In this document: one piece after another, positions 15,672 through 23,643 of the stretch
How the letters are laid out: every line of letters starts with the position of its first letter
Numbering within the stretch: the first letter of the stretch is position 1
Assembly: GCA_016281895.1 (NCBI GenBank)
Contig: JAEEJM010000123.1
Span: 1-33,827 of the forward strand
Reading direction: 5' to 3'
From: Clostridiales bacterium
GTDB lineage: Bacteria; Bacillota; Clostridia; Oscillospirales; CAG-272
Length of the DNA stretch: 33,827 nucleotides
Program-made: the position numbers and the translations under genes
The notes under the pieces: generated by a model
Database searches by the model: none
What the model was told of the DNA's origin: nothing
The model's input: only the letters and a program-made list of their open reading frames with translations

Positions 15672-16886
15672 ATGAAAAAGATTCTTTCCGCGATCCTCGT
15701 CGTATGCATGATCCTGTCTCTTGCTCTCTCCGTCGTGTCCTGCAGCACCAGCAAGACCATTACGAAAGAGAACATCAAGATCGGTCTCATCACGCTGCAC
15801 GACGATTCCTCCACCTACGACAAGAACTTCATCGAGTCGATGAAGAGAGCCCTGCAGGATCTCGGCATCAAGGAGGAGCAGCTCGTGCTCTCCACCTCCA
15901 TCGAAGAGACCAGCCAGTGCTACGACACCGCGAAGCAGATGGTCAAGGACGGCTGCGACGTCATCTTCGCCGACTCCTTCGGACACGAGGCCTTCCTGCT
16001 CCAGGCCGCCCAGGAATTCCCGAAAGTGAAGTTCTGCCACGCCACCGGCACTATGGCCCACACCGCCAAGCTCGACAACTTCTCCAACGCCTTCGCCGCC
16101 ATCTATGAGGGCAGATACCTCGCCGGCATCGCCGCCGGAATGAAGCTCAAGGAAATGATCGACAGCGGCAAGATCACCGCCGAGCAGGCCATCGTCGGCT
16201 ACGTCGGCGCCTACACCTACGCCGAGGTCATGTCCGGATACACCTCCTTCTTCCTCGGCGTCCGCTCCGTCGTTCCGTCCGCCACTATGAAGGTCAGGTT
16301 CACCGGTTCCTGGTACGACACCGATACCGAGTACTCCGCCGCCAAGGCGCTCATCGAGACCGACAAGTGCGTCCTCATCTCCCAGCACGCCGACTCCTAC
16401 GGAGCCCCCAACGCCTGCGAAGAGGCCAAGGTCCCCAACATCTCCTATAACGGCAGCACCGAGAGCCAGGGTCCCAACACCTATATCGTCTCCTCCAAGA
16501 TCGACTGGGCTCCCTACTTCAAGTACATGATCAACTGCACCATCGAGGGCAAGGTCATCGACAAAGACTGGACCGGCACCATCGACACCGGCTCCGTAGT
16601 CCTTCTCGACCTCTCCAAGAACGCCGCTGCCGGCACCCAGGAGGCCATCGACAGCGCCAAGGCCGCTCTCAAGGCCGGCACCCTCCACGTGTTCGACACC
16701 TCCAAGTTCACCGTCGGCGGACAGACCCTGACCACCTACAAGGCCGACGTCGACACCGACGACAAGTACACGCCCGACACAGAGGCCATTAAGGACGGCT
16801 ACTTCCATGAATCCGAGTACCGTTCCGCCCCGTACTTCAACATCAAGATCGACGGCATCTCCATCATCGGCGACGAGAAATACTGA
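15672..16886 (+). CDS. BMP-family nucleoside-binding lipoprotein
   Basis: A 404-residue substrate-binding lipoprotein of the BmpA/PnrA/Med family, the receptor of nucleoside ABC importers in Gram-positives. The signal peptide ends in lipobox VVSC with lipid-modified Cys24. The mature part begins with the family's IKIGLITLHDDS and contains CDVIFADSFGHEAF and FAAIYEGRYLAGIAAGM. The guanine riboswitch upstream argues for guanosine, inosine or related purine nucleosides. AAGGAG precedes the ATG. To the eye its codons are more strongly C-ending than those of its neighbours, consistent with high expression. A hairpin after the stop probably lets it exceed the downstream genes in amount. Confidence 0.92.
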   Translation: MKKILSAILVVCMILSLALSVVSCSTSKTITKENIKIGLITLHDDSSTYDKNFIESMKRALQDLGIKEEQLVLSTSIEETSQCYDTAKQMVKDGCDVIFADSFGHEAFLLQAAQEFPKVKFCHATGTMAHTAKLDNFSNAFAAIYEGRYLAGIAAGMKLKEMIDSGKITAEQAIVGYVGAYTYAEVMSGYTSFFLGVRSVVPSATMKVRFTGSWYDTDTEYSAAKALIETDKCVLISQHADSYGAPNACEEAKVPNISYNGSTESQGPNTYIVSSKIDWAPYFKYMINCTIEGKVIDKDWTGTIDTGSVVLLDLSKNAAAGTQEAIDSAKAALKAGTLHVFDTSKFTVGGQTLTTYKADVDTDDKYTPDTEAIKDGYFHESEYRSAPYFNIKIDGISIIGDEKY

Positions 16887-16909
16887 TACCACAGATCCGC
16901 GACCGTTCC

Positions 16910-16939
16910 GGCAAAGCGGAGCTCCGGCTCCGCTTTGCC
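16910..16939 (+). terminator. Intra-operon hairpin after the binding-protein gene
   Basis: GGCAAAGCGGAGC and GCTCCGCTTTGCC form a perfect 13-bp stem with loop TCCG, followed by ACAATTTGTTTTT. Lying inside the operon, it probably acts as a partial terminator or as a 3' stabiliser of the lipoprotein message. Confidence 0.75.
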
Positions 16940-17003
16940 ACAATTTGTTTTTCCGGCACACATCGCACACGGCTTTTTACAATTCAGAGATCGGAGCACA
17001 CTT

Positions 17004-18623
17004 TTGGAAAAGAAGATCGCGCTGGAGCTTCGAGGCATATCGAAGCATTTCGGAATGATACGGGCCAACAGGGACATAAGCCTCTCTCTGTACGAGGGCG
17101 AGATCCTGGCCCTCCTCGGCGAGAACGGCTCGGGCAAGACGACCCTCATGAACATGATCTCCGGCATCTATTACCCTGACGCGGGCGACATCTTCGTCCA
17201 CGGGGAGAGGGCGGTCATCAGTTCCCCGAGGGAGGCCTTCGGATACGGCATAGGCATGATCCATCAGCATTTCAAACTGGTGGATACCTTCACCGCCGCC
17301 GAGAACATAATCCTCGGCACTGCGGAGAAATACGACATGAGGCGGGTCAACGCCCGCGTAGGCGAGATCGCCGCAAGATACGGTTTCGAGATAGACCCCA
17401 AAAAGCGGGTCCACGAGATGTCCGTCTCGGAGAAGCAGACGGTCGAGATCATAAAGATCATCTTCCGCGGAGCGGACATACTCATACTCGACGAACCGAC
17501 GGCGGTCCTTACGCCCCAGGAGATCGAAAAACTCTTTGCCATCCTGCGCAACATGAAGGCGGACGGCAAGTCTATCATAATAATCACCCACAAGCTGAAC
17601 GAGGTCATGGAGATATCCGACCGCGTATCCATCCTGCGCAAGGGCGCGTACATCGGTACCGTGAACACGGCCGAGACCGACGAGAAGCAGCTGACGGAGA
17701 TGATGGTCGGCCAGAAGATAGATCTTGAGATAAACCGCGTTCAGATCGAGAAGAAGAGCCCGCTGCTCGAGATCCGCGACCTGAGCATCCGGGCCGACGA
17801 CGGCAGCCTGGCCATCGACGGGGTGAGCTTCTACATCCGCGGCGGCGAGCTGCTGGGCGTCGCCGGCATCACCGGCTGCGGCCAGAAGGAGCTCTGCGAG
17901 GCCATCGCCGGCCTCCGGCCGATAGAGTCCGGCGCCATAATACACAAGGGCGAGTCCATCGTCGGCCTGCCGCCCAGGGAGATCATCGAGAAGGGCGTCT
18001 CCATGAGCTTCATCCCCGAGGACCGTCTCGGGATGGGCCTGGCGCCGTCGTTCTCAATAACCGACAACATGATGCTCAAGACCTACTCCGAAGGCTCGAC
18101 GCCTTTCGTTGACCGCCGCAGCGCAAGGAGCAGGGCGGAGGCCCTGATAAAGCGCCTGGACATCGTGACGCCGTCCACCGAGACGCCTGTGCGGCGCCTG
18201 TCGGGAGGCAACGTCCAGAAGGTGCTGGTCGGGCGCGAGATCGAATCCGGGCCGAACGTCATAGTGACGGCCTATCCGGTGCGGGGCCTCGACATCAACT
18301 CCTCGTACCTCATATACGACATCCTCAACGAACAGAAGAAGCGCGGCGTCGGCATTCTTTTCGTGGGAGAGGATCTTGACGTCATGCTTGCCCTCTGCGA
18401 CAAGATCATGGTCCTCTGCCACGGCAGGGTCATGGGCATCGTCCACGCGTCCAAGGTGACCAAGGACGAGCTCGGACTCATGATGACCGGCGCGGTCGAT
18501 CTTACGAGGGAACAGAAGGACAAGCACTTCGGGATAGCCAGCGACTCGGCCCTCTCGCCGGACGAGTGGGCGGACGTCGGGCGCCGGCCCGGAGCCGACA
18601 GAGGGGAGGCGGACTCGGACTGA
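17004..18623 (+). CDS. Nucleoside ABC importer, double ATPase subunit
   Basis: A 539-residue protein with two fused nucleotide-binding domains, as in RbsA, NupA and YufO. Domain 1 has Walker A GENGSGKT (39-46), Q-loop region IHQHFKLVDTFTAAEN, Walker B LILDEPT (160-166) and the switch His196; its signature reads MSVSEKQ, a normal variant for this family. Domain 2 has the degenerate Walker A GVAGITGCGQ, a good signature LSGGNVQKV and an altered Walker B region ending PVRGLD, also usual for the second half. The start is TTG 17004 with CGGAG seven bases upstream; an earlier TTG (16935) lies inside the hairpin. It overlaps the first permease by one base (TGATG). Confidence 0.93.
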   Translation: MEKKIALELRGISKHFGMIRANRDISLSLYEGEILALLGENGSGKTTLMNMISGIYYPDAGDIFVHGERAVISSPREAFGYGIGMIHQHFKLVDTFTAAENIILGTAEKYDMRRVNARVGEIAARYGFEIDPKKRVHEMSVSEKQTVEIIKIIFRGADILILDEPTAVLTPQEIEKLFAILRNMKADGKSIIIITHKLNEVMEISDRVSILRKGAYIGTVNTAETDEKQLTEMMVGQKIDLEINRVQIEKKSPLLEIRDLSIRADDGSLAIDGVSFYIRGGELLGVAGITGCGQKELCEAIAGLRPIESGAIIHKGESIVGLPPREIIEKGVSMSFIPEDRLGMGLAPSFSITDNMMLKTYSEGSTPFVDRRSARSRAEALIKRLDIVTPSTETPVRRLSGGNVQKVLVGREIESGPNVIVTAYPVRGLDINSSYLIYDILNEQKKRGVGILFVGEDLDVMLALCDKIMVLCHGRVMGIVHASKVTKDELGLMMTGAVDLTREQKDKHFGIASDSALSPDEWADVGRRPGADRGEADSD

Positions 18624-19771
18624 TGACCGGAAAGAATATGCAGAAACAGAGACCGGTCCGAGAGCCTCTGTTCCATGTGAGCAAGAACAACGCCCTGCCT
18701 GTGTGGAAGGGGCTGCTCTACCGCGCCGCGGCCGTCCTTGCCGCCATGCTGCTGACGGGACTGCTCGGGGTCCTGCTCGTCAGGAAGAACCCGCTGGAGA
18801 TCTACGCGGCGATCTTCAAGGGGCCGTTCATAGACATATGGACGCTGCTCCAGAACACGGCCGTGCTGCTGGGCTTCGCCCTGGCGGTGGTCCCGGCCTT
18901 CAAAATGAAGTATTTCAACATGGGCGCGAACGGTCAGGTGCTCGTGGGCTGCCTTGCCGGCATCGCCTGCATGAAGTTCCTCTCGGGCGCGTTGCCCGAC
19001 TGGCTGGTCATAATCCTCATCATAGCGGCCTCGGTCGCGGCCTCGGTGGTGTTCGCCCTGATACCGGCGGTGTTCAAGGCATTCTTCGACACGAACGAGA
19101 CGCTGTTCACGCTTATGATGAACTACGTGGCGATCGGCCTCGTGGACTACATGGTCTTCGTGTGGGACAAGAGCGGCTCGGGGACGCTGGGCATCGTCAA
19201 CCTGTTCTCGCACGCCGGCTGGTTCCCGAACATAATCAACAAATACTTCCCGTCGGTGCTGGTCGTCGCCCTGATGACGGTCTTCATGACGGTCTACATG
19301 AAGTATACCAAGCACGGCTTCGAGACCGCCCTTGTCGGCGAGAGCGTCAACACGGCCAGGTACGTCGGCATCAACGTCAGGAAAGTCATCATAAGGACCC
19401 TGGCCCTGTCCGGCCTCATGTGCGGCATAATGGGGGCGCTCTACGCGGGCTCCATCGAGCACACGGTCAACGCCTCGGTCGGCGGCAAGGGCTTCACCGC
19501 CATACTTGTCGCCTGGCTGGCTAATTTCGATCCTCCTGTCATGGCCCTTGTGTCGTTCCTCGTCATGTTCCTGACATCGGGCACCGAGTACGCGGCGGCC
19601 TCGCTGAGGCTGGGCAGCAACGACTTTGCCTCCATAACGGTCGGCATCGTCTTCTTCTTCGTGATGGCGTCCGAGTTCTTCATCAGGTACAACGTGCAGC
19701 TCACCGACCGCGGAAGAAAGGTCTTCCGCGTCCGCGAGAAACAGAGTGAAGAGAAAGGGGGGACTGCCTGA
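18623..19771 (+). CDS. Nucleoside ABC importer, permease 1
   Basis: A 382-residue integral membrane protein of the BPD_transp_2 (branched-chain/ribose/BMP) permease class, about eight or more hydrophobic segments. Recognisable stretches are KMKYFNMGANGQVLVGCLAG (substrate-path region), TNETLFTLMMNYVAIG and the cytoplasmic loop ARYVGINVRKVIIRTLALSG that contacts the ATPase. It is the NupB/YufP-like subunit. ATG 18623 overlaps the ATPase stop; the reading frame is open further upstream only because of GC richness. Its stop overlaps the next ATG (TGATG). Confidence 0.93.
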   Translation: MTGKNMQKQRPVREPLFHVSKNNALPVWKGLLYRAAAVLAAMLLTGLLGVLLVRKNPLEIYAAIFKGPFIDIWTLLQNTAVLLGFALAVVPAFKMKYFNMGANGQVLVGCLAGIACMKFLSGALPDWLVIILIIAASVAASVVFALIPAVFKAFFDTNETLFTLMMNYVAIGLVDYMVFVWDKSGSGTLGIVNLFSHAGWFPNIINKYFPSVLVVALMTVFMTVYMKYTKHGFETALVGESVNTARYVGINVRKVIIRTLALSGLMCGIMGALYAGSIEHTVNASVGGKGFTAILVAWLANFDPPVMALVSFLVMFLTSGTEYAAASLRLGSNDFASITVGIVFFFVMASEFFIRYNVQLTDRGRKVFRVREKQSEEKGGTA

Positions 19772-20748
19772 TGCTGGGCGGTATCAACATAGTCAACATA
19801 CTGACCGACGCCATCGCCATGGGCACCGTGTTCCTCTTCGGCTGCGTCGGCGAGACTCTCACGGAAAAGGCCGGCAATCTCAACCTCGGTATACCCGGGA
19901 TCATGTGCTGCGGCGCGCTCGGCGGCGGCCTGGGCGTCTGGATCTGCAGCGCCGGAGCCACAGACGCCGCGGCCTCGCCCGGCTGGGTCTTCGTTACCGT
20001 ATCCGTCCTGCTGGCGATGGTGTTCGCCGCGGCGGCCGGTCTGATATACGCCTTCCTTACGGTAACTCTCAACACCAACCAGAACATCGCGGGCCTGGCG
20101 CTCACCACCTTCGGCGTGGGCGTGCTCCGGTTCTTCTCGAAGAAGATCAACAACGACATAGTCTTCCACGGGGCCAGCCGCTACTTCAAGAACCTGTTCG
20201 GCTACTCCGGAAGCGGGGCCTTCGGCAGGATCTTCCTCTCTCACGGAATACTGGTCTACCTGGGCATTATCATAGCCGTCTGCGCCTCGTTCTTCCTCAG
20301 GAAGACCCGCACGGGACTGGCTCTCAGGGCCGTCGGCGAGAACCCCGCCACGGCTGACGCGGTTGGCATCAACGTCTCGGCCTTCAAGTACGCCTTCGTG
20401 CTCATAGGCAGCGCTGTCGCCGGCCTCGGAGGGCTGTATTACGTGATGGACAAGTCGAACGGCACGACCTTCTCGGAGGCTGCCATAGACACCTTCGGCT
20501 GGATGGCCGTGGCGCTGGTCATCGCCACCATGTGGAAGCCCGTGCTCTCGATCTTCGGCTCGATCCTCTTCGGAGGTCTCTACGTCCTGTCGGCCTATCT
20601 GCCGCTCTCGTTCAACCAGCTCAAGCTCTTCGGCATGGTGCCGTATCTCATCACGGTCCTTGTGCTGATAGTCATACGCCTGCTCAACCGCAGGGACAAC
20701 CAGCCTCCCGCATCGCTGGGGCTCTCCTACTTCAGGGAGGACCGCTAG
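19771..20748 (+). CDS. Nucleoside ABC importer, permease 2
   Basis: A 325-residue second permease of the same class (NupC/YufQ-like). The start region FGCVGETLTEKAGNLNLGIP is characteristic of this subunit, as is the ATPase-contacting loop LALRAVGENPATADAVGINV. Several hydrophobic segments follow through residue about 305. It starts with a one-base stop/start overlap after permease 1 and is the last gene of the riboswitch-controlled operon. A strong terminator follows. Confidence 0.94.
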   Translation: MLGGINIVNILTDAIAMGTVFLFGCVGETLTEKAGNLNLGIPGIMCCGALGGGLGVWICSAGATDAAASPGWVFVTVSVLLAMVFAAAAGLIYAFLTVTLNTNQNIAGLALTTFGVGVLRFFSKKINNDIVFHGASRYFKNLFGYSGSGAFGRIFLSHGILVYLGIIIAVCASFFLRKTRTGLALRAVGENPATADAVGINVSAFKYAFVLIGSAVAGLGGLYYVMDKSNGTTFSEAAIDTFGWMAVALVIATMWKPVLSIFGSILFGGLYVLSAYLPLSFNQLKLFGMVPYLITVLVLIVIRLLNRRDNQPPASLGLSYFREDR

Positions 20749-20803
20749 CGGGCGCCCGGCGCCGTCCCGCATAAGACGGAGACTGTCATACGCGATCCCG
20801 ACC

Positions 20804-20842
20804 GGCCGGTTCTCTGATCCACTGAGAGGACCGGCCTTTTTT
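20804..20842 (+). terminator. Terminator of the nucleoside transporter operon
   Basis: GGCCGGT-T-CTCT (20804-20815) pairs with AGAG-G-ACCGGCC (20825-20836), followed by TTTTTT. It is a classic intrinsic terminator 56 bases after the stop. Confidence 0.92.
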
Positions 20843-20912
20843 GTTTCTTCCGCCCCGGAGCAGGGGATAGCGCCCGCGCACGATATTTAATAATATATAT
20901 TAAGCCGCGGTA

Positions 20913-20941
20913 TTGAAAAGCGCGCGCGAATGTGATAAAAT
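20913..20941 (+). promoter_or_regulatory. cdaA promoter
   Basis: TTGAAA (20913-20918) and TAAAAT (20936-20941) are 17 bases apart in an AT-rich gap. The start of transcription would be about 23 bases before the cdaA ATG. Confidence 0.75.
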
Positions 20942-20970
20942 AATTATAACTATAAACTGGGGTAGTGGCC

Positions 20971-21873
20971 ATGTTTGATCAATTTTCCGGAGTAGGCGAT
21001 TTTTTCAGGGAGGTCTTCGGCGAGAACTTCCTTACGTCGGTGAGATCCATCACTCTGGTGGACATCGTCGACATCCTTCTGCTGTCCGTGTTCCTGTTCT
21101 ATATATACAGGTTCATCAGGGCCAGGCGCGCCGGCACGCTTGCGGTCGGTCTCGGTCTGGTCATAGCTGTGCTGCTCCTCAGCGTGATCTTCAACATGAG
21201 GGCCATCAGGTACATCCTCCAGAACTTTTATCAGGTGGGCCTTATCGCGTTCATCGTGATCTTCCAGGCCGACCTGAGGGCGGGTCTCGAGCGGGTCGGC
21301 ACGACATCGCTGAAGAACTTCAGACCGGTCAGCGAGGCCGACATCCGCGAGACCGAGCAGATGGCCTCCGTGGTCGCCGAGACCGCGGGCAAGCTCTCCG
21401 GCAGCAAGGTCGGAGCGCTCATCGTCATCGAGCGCGAGACCAAGCTCGGCGACTACCTGTCCCAGGGCGTCATAGTGAACGCCGAGCTGTCCTCCGAGCT
21501 GCTCTGCAACATCTTCTTCGACAAGGCCCCGCTGCACGACGGAGCCGTGATAATACGCGACAACAAGCTCCACGCCGCCGGCTGCTACCTGCCGCTCTCG
21601 CTGGCTGACGTCAACAAGGAGCTCGGTACGCGCCACCGCGCCGCCCTCGGCCTGTCCGAGCAGAGCGACGCCCTGGTGATCGTCGTCTCCGAGGAGACCG
21701 GCACCATATCAGCCGCCATGAACGGCGAACTCACGCGCAACTACAACTCGGTCTCGCTCAGGGCCCTTATCACCGACTACATGATCGCCGAGACCGGCGC
21801 GGTCCAGCGCATAGGCAAGGGCATCAGGGGCATAGGCACGCGCAGGAACAGCGAAAAACCGGAGGACAAGTGA
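20971..21873 (+). CDS. cdaA: CdaA, membrane diadenylate cyclase
   Basis: CdaA makes the second messenger c-di-AMP from two ATP; in Gram-positives it governs potassium and osmolyte balance and wall homeostasis. The 300-residue protein has three membrane helices (about 33-50, 56-76, 79-100) and a DAC (DisA_N) domain with the active-site motifs LHDGAVII (188-195) and GTRHRAALGLSE (219-230). ATG 20971 is preferred because GGGGT lies seven bases upstream; a GTG at 20965 would be too close to it. The stop overlaps the start of cdaR (TGATG), the usual CdaA regulator. Confidence 0.96.
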   Translation: MFDQFSGVGDFFREVFGENFLTSVRSITLVDIVDILLLSVFLFYIYRFIRARRAGTLAVGLGLVIAVLLLSVIFNMRAIRYILQNFYQVGLIAFIVIFQADLRAGLERVGTTSLKNFRPVSEADIRETEQMASVVAETAGKLSGSKVGALIVIERETKLGDYLSQGVIVNAELSSELLCNIFFDKAPLHDGAVIIRDNKLHAAGCYLPLSLADVNKELGTRHRAALGLSEQSDALVIVVSEETGTISAAMNGELTRNYNSVSLRALITDYMIAETGAVQRIGKGIRGIGTRRNSEKPEDK

Positions 21874-23009
21874 TGAAGGACGCGCAGAGAGACCGCGGCG
21901 GGGAAGCGGCCGAAAAGAAGAACCTTTATATCATCCCCAGGATCATCTGTCTCGTCCTTGCCTTCGTGATCTGGCTCTACGTTATAAGCGTGACCAGCGA
22001 GACCTCCGAGAAGACCTTCACCCTCATCGAGATCAAGGTCGAGGGTACGGACACCCTGGCAGAGAATACCAACCTGTCGATCTACGACATCAGCGAGGGC
22101 AAGCTCAGCGTGACCGTGTCGGGCTCGCGCAAGGACATATCCCAGCTGTCATCCTCCGACTTCATAGCCTACATCGACGTCTCCGGCCTCAGGGAGACCG
22201 GCAAGCAGACCGTCCCGGTCAAGGTCAGCGTGCCGGCGTCGGTGTCGCTGAAGTCATACTCGCCGACCGGCATCGTGATCTACACCGACGAGCGAATAAC
22301 CAGGGACATAGACGTCACTTGCCGCCCGTCGGCCTTCTCCATGCCGACGTCGTTCTCGTTCGGCTCCATCACTTCCGAGGTCGGGTCAGTCAGTGTCACC
22401 GGACCCGCGGCTGTCGTGTCTAAGATCGCCGAGGTCAGGGCCGACCTCAACCTCTCCGGCCAGTGGATCACCACGAGCTTCGTCCACAACGCCGAGCTCA
22501 CGCCCGTCGACTCAGAGGGTCGCCCCGTCGAGAGCCAGTACCTCTCCATGGACCGCGAGAACGTCAACGTCAACGTTCAGATAATGACGTCCACGGTGCG
22601 CCCGCTCGAGGTCGCCTACGCCGCCGACGCCGACCGCTCGCAGATAGAGTCGGTGACGGTGTCGCCCGCCTCGCTGAAGCTCGAGGGCGAGGCCTCGCTG
22701 ATCTCGTCCATCGGCAACCTTGTAATATACACGGTCACAGGCACCGAGACGGGGCCCGTGAACGTGCCCACGTCCGCGATAAAGCTGCCGGCCGGAGTCG
22801 GCATCGTCAACGATCCCGGGACGGTCACCGTGACCGTCACCTTCGTCCCCGTCGTCCCCGACACCGAGCAGCCGCCCGACACCGAGCAGCCGCCCGACAC
22901 CGAGCAGCCGCCCGAGACCGGACCCGAGCCCGTCACCGAACCGGCTGAGCCGACAGGCGGCTCGCCGCAGACCGGCGAAGGAGCCGTGGACGGCATAACG
23001 GGAGGCTGA
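21873..23009 (+). CDS. cdaR: CdaR-like YbbR-domain protein
   Basis: CdaR is the membrane-anchored extracellular partner that modulates CdaA. This 378-residue protein has one N-terminal membrane segment (about 19-40, RIICLVLAFVIWLYVISV) and then several YbbR-type beta domains (about 45-325), seen as repeated stretches such as TFTLIEIKVEGTD, KQTVPVKVSV and ITRDIDVTCRPSAF. The C-terminus is a Pro/Glu/Thr-rich tail with three exact PDTEQP repeats, probably a flexible wall-spanning stalk. ATG 21873 overlaps the cdaA stop; a GTG one codon earlier is equally in frame. The usual third gene, glmM, is not here: an RseC-like gene follows instead. Confidence 0.92.
   Translation: MKDAQRDRGGEAAEKKNLYIIPRIICLVLAFVIWLYVISVTSETSEKTFTLIEIKVEGTDTLAENTNLSIYDISEGKLSVTVSGSRKDISQLSSSDFIAYIDVSGLRETGKQTVPVKVSVPASVSLKSYSPTGIVIYTDERITRDIDVTCRPSAFSMPTSFSFGSITSEVGSVSVTGPAAVVSKIAEVRADLNLSGQWITTSFVHNAELTPVDSEGRPVESQYLSMDRENVNVNVQIMTSTVRPLEVAYAADADRSQIESVTVSPASLKLEGEASLISSIGNLVIYTVTGTETGPVNVPTSAIKLPAGVGIVNDPGTVTVTVTFVPVVPDTEQPPDTEQPPDTEQPPETGPEPVTEPAEPTGGSPQTGEGAVDGITGG
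22860..22913 (+). repeat. Three tandem 18-bp repeats in cdaR
   Basis: GACACCGAGCAGCCGCCC occurs three times in a row (from 22860, 22878 and 22896) with no mismatch, encoding (DTEQPP)3. A fourth, diverged unit follows (ETGPEP). Confidence 0.92.
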
Positions 23010-23011
23010 CC

Positions 23012-23536
23012 GTGACATCCAGGGCCACCGTCGTCAGCGTCGACGGCGATTTCGCAACGGTCGAGACCGGCCGCATGTCTGCCTGCGAGGGCTGCCACAA
23101 ACAGACCGGCGACGGCGGCTGCTCGGCCTGCACCCTCATGGGGGGCGGCGGCAAGACCGCCAGGACCCGCGCCATCAACACCGTCGGTGCGAAGCCCGGC
23201 GACAGCGTTACCGTCGAGAGCCGCTCGGGCGTCATTCTTTTTTACTGTTTTCTGGTTTTCATCCTCCCCGTGGCCGTATCTATCGGGGTCTATTTCGCTC
23301 TTTGCGGCGTGATAAGGGAATCCCTTGCGCTTCTGGCCGCCTTCGGCGCTCTCTCGCTGTGCATGCTGGGGGTGTCGGTCTACTCCCGCTCGGCGGGAAA
23401 GAGGCGCTGCGACGCCGAGATAACCGGGATAGTATCCTCCGCGCCCGTCGGACCCGACGGGTCCGCTGGGAGTGACGCCGCCCCGGCAAACGAGGACGGC
23501 GTCCCGGCCGGCGGGAACGGTACCGCAGGCAGCTGA
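23012..23536 (+). CDS. RseC/MucC-like membrane protein
   Basis: A 174-residue protein resembling the SoxR-reducing-system/RseC family. It begins with a small beta domain (ATVVSVDGDFATVET) carrying four cysteines, Cys25, Cys28, Cys37 and Cys40 (CEGC and CSAC), the spacing expected of a metal or redox site. Two membrane segments follow (about 74-95 and 103-122), and the tail is Gly/Ala/Pro-rich. Family members are often linked to rnf electron-transfer genes or to sigma-E control. Here it follows cdaR by two bases, so its role in this operon is unknown. The GTG start has GGGAGG upstream. Confidence 0.78.
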   Translation: MTSRATVVSVDGDFATVETGRMSACEGCHKQTGDGGCSACTLMGGGGKTARTRAINTVGAKPGDSVTVESRSGVILFYCFLVFILPVAVSIGVYFALCGVIRESLALLAAFGALSLCMLGVSVYSRSAGKRRCDAEITGIVSSAPVGPDGSAGSDAAPANEDGVPAGGNGTAGS

Positions 23537-23584
23537 ACGCGGCGCCGGTATGTTTTGCCCTTCCGGCCCGGCCGGACGGGAGTT

Positions 23585-23613
23585 TTGTGACTGTTCATTT
23601 TTAATGATAATAT
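23585..23613 (+). promoter_or_regulatory. Candidate recJ promoter
   Basis: TTGTGA (23585-23590) and TAATAT (23608-23613) are 17 bases apart in the only AT-rich stretch before recJ. A start near 23620 would exclude the upstream GTG and favour ATG 23644. Confidence 0.5.
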
Positions 23614-23643
23614 GTACATGTGAAAGTGATTGTGACTCGAGTT

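Noticed and set aside
15645-16970. Minus-strand frame of 441 codons opposite the BMP lipoprotein
   Set aside because: Val/Gly/Asp-rich shadow produced by strongly biased codons in the real gene.
16935-17003. Upstream TTG start for the ABC ATPase
   Set aside because: It lies in the arm of a hairpin and has no ribosome site; TTG 17004 has CGGAG at proper distance and matches the family start.
17004-18623. Degenerate second ATPase domain as a sign of gene decay
   Set aside because: An altered Walker A and B in the second half is normal for double-domain sugar/nucleoside ATPases.
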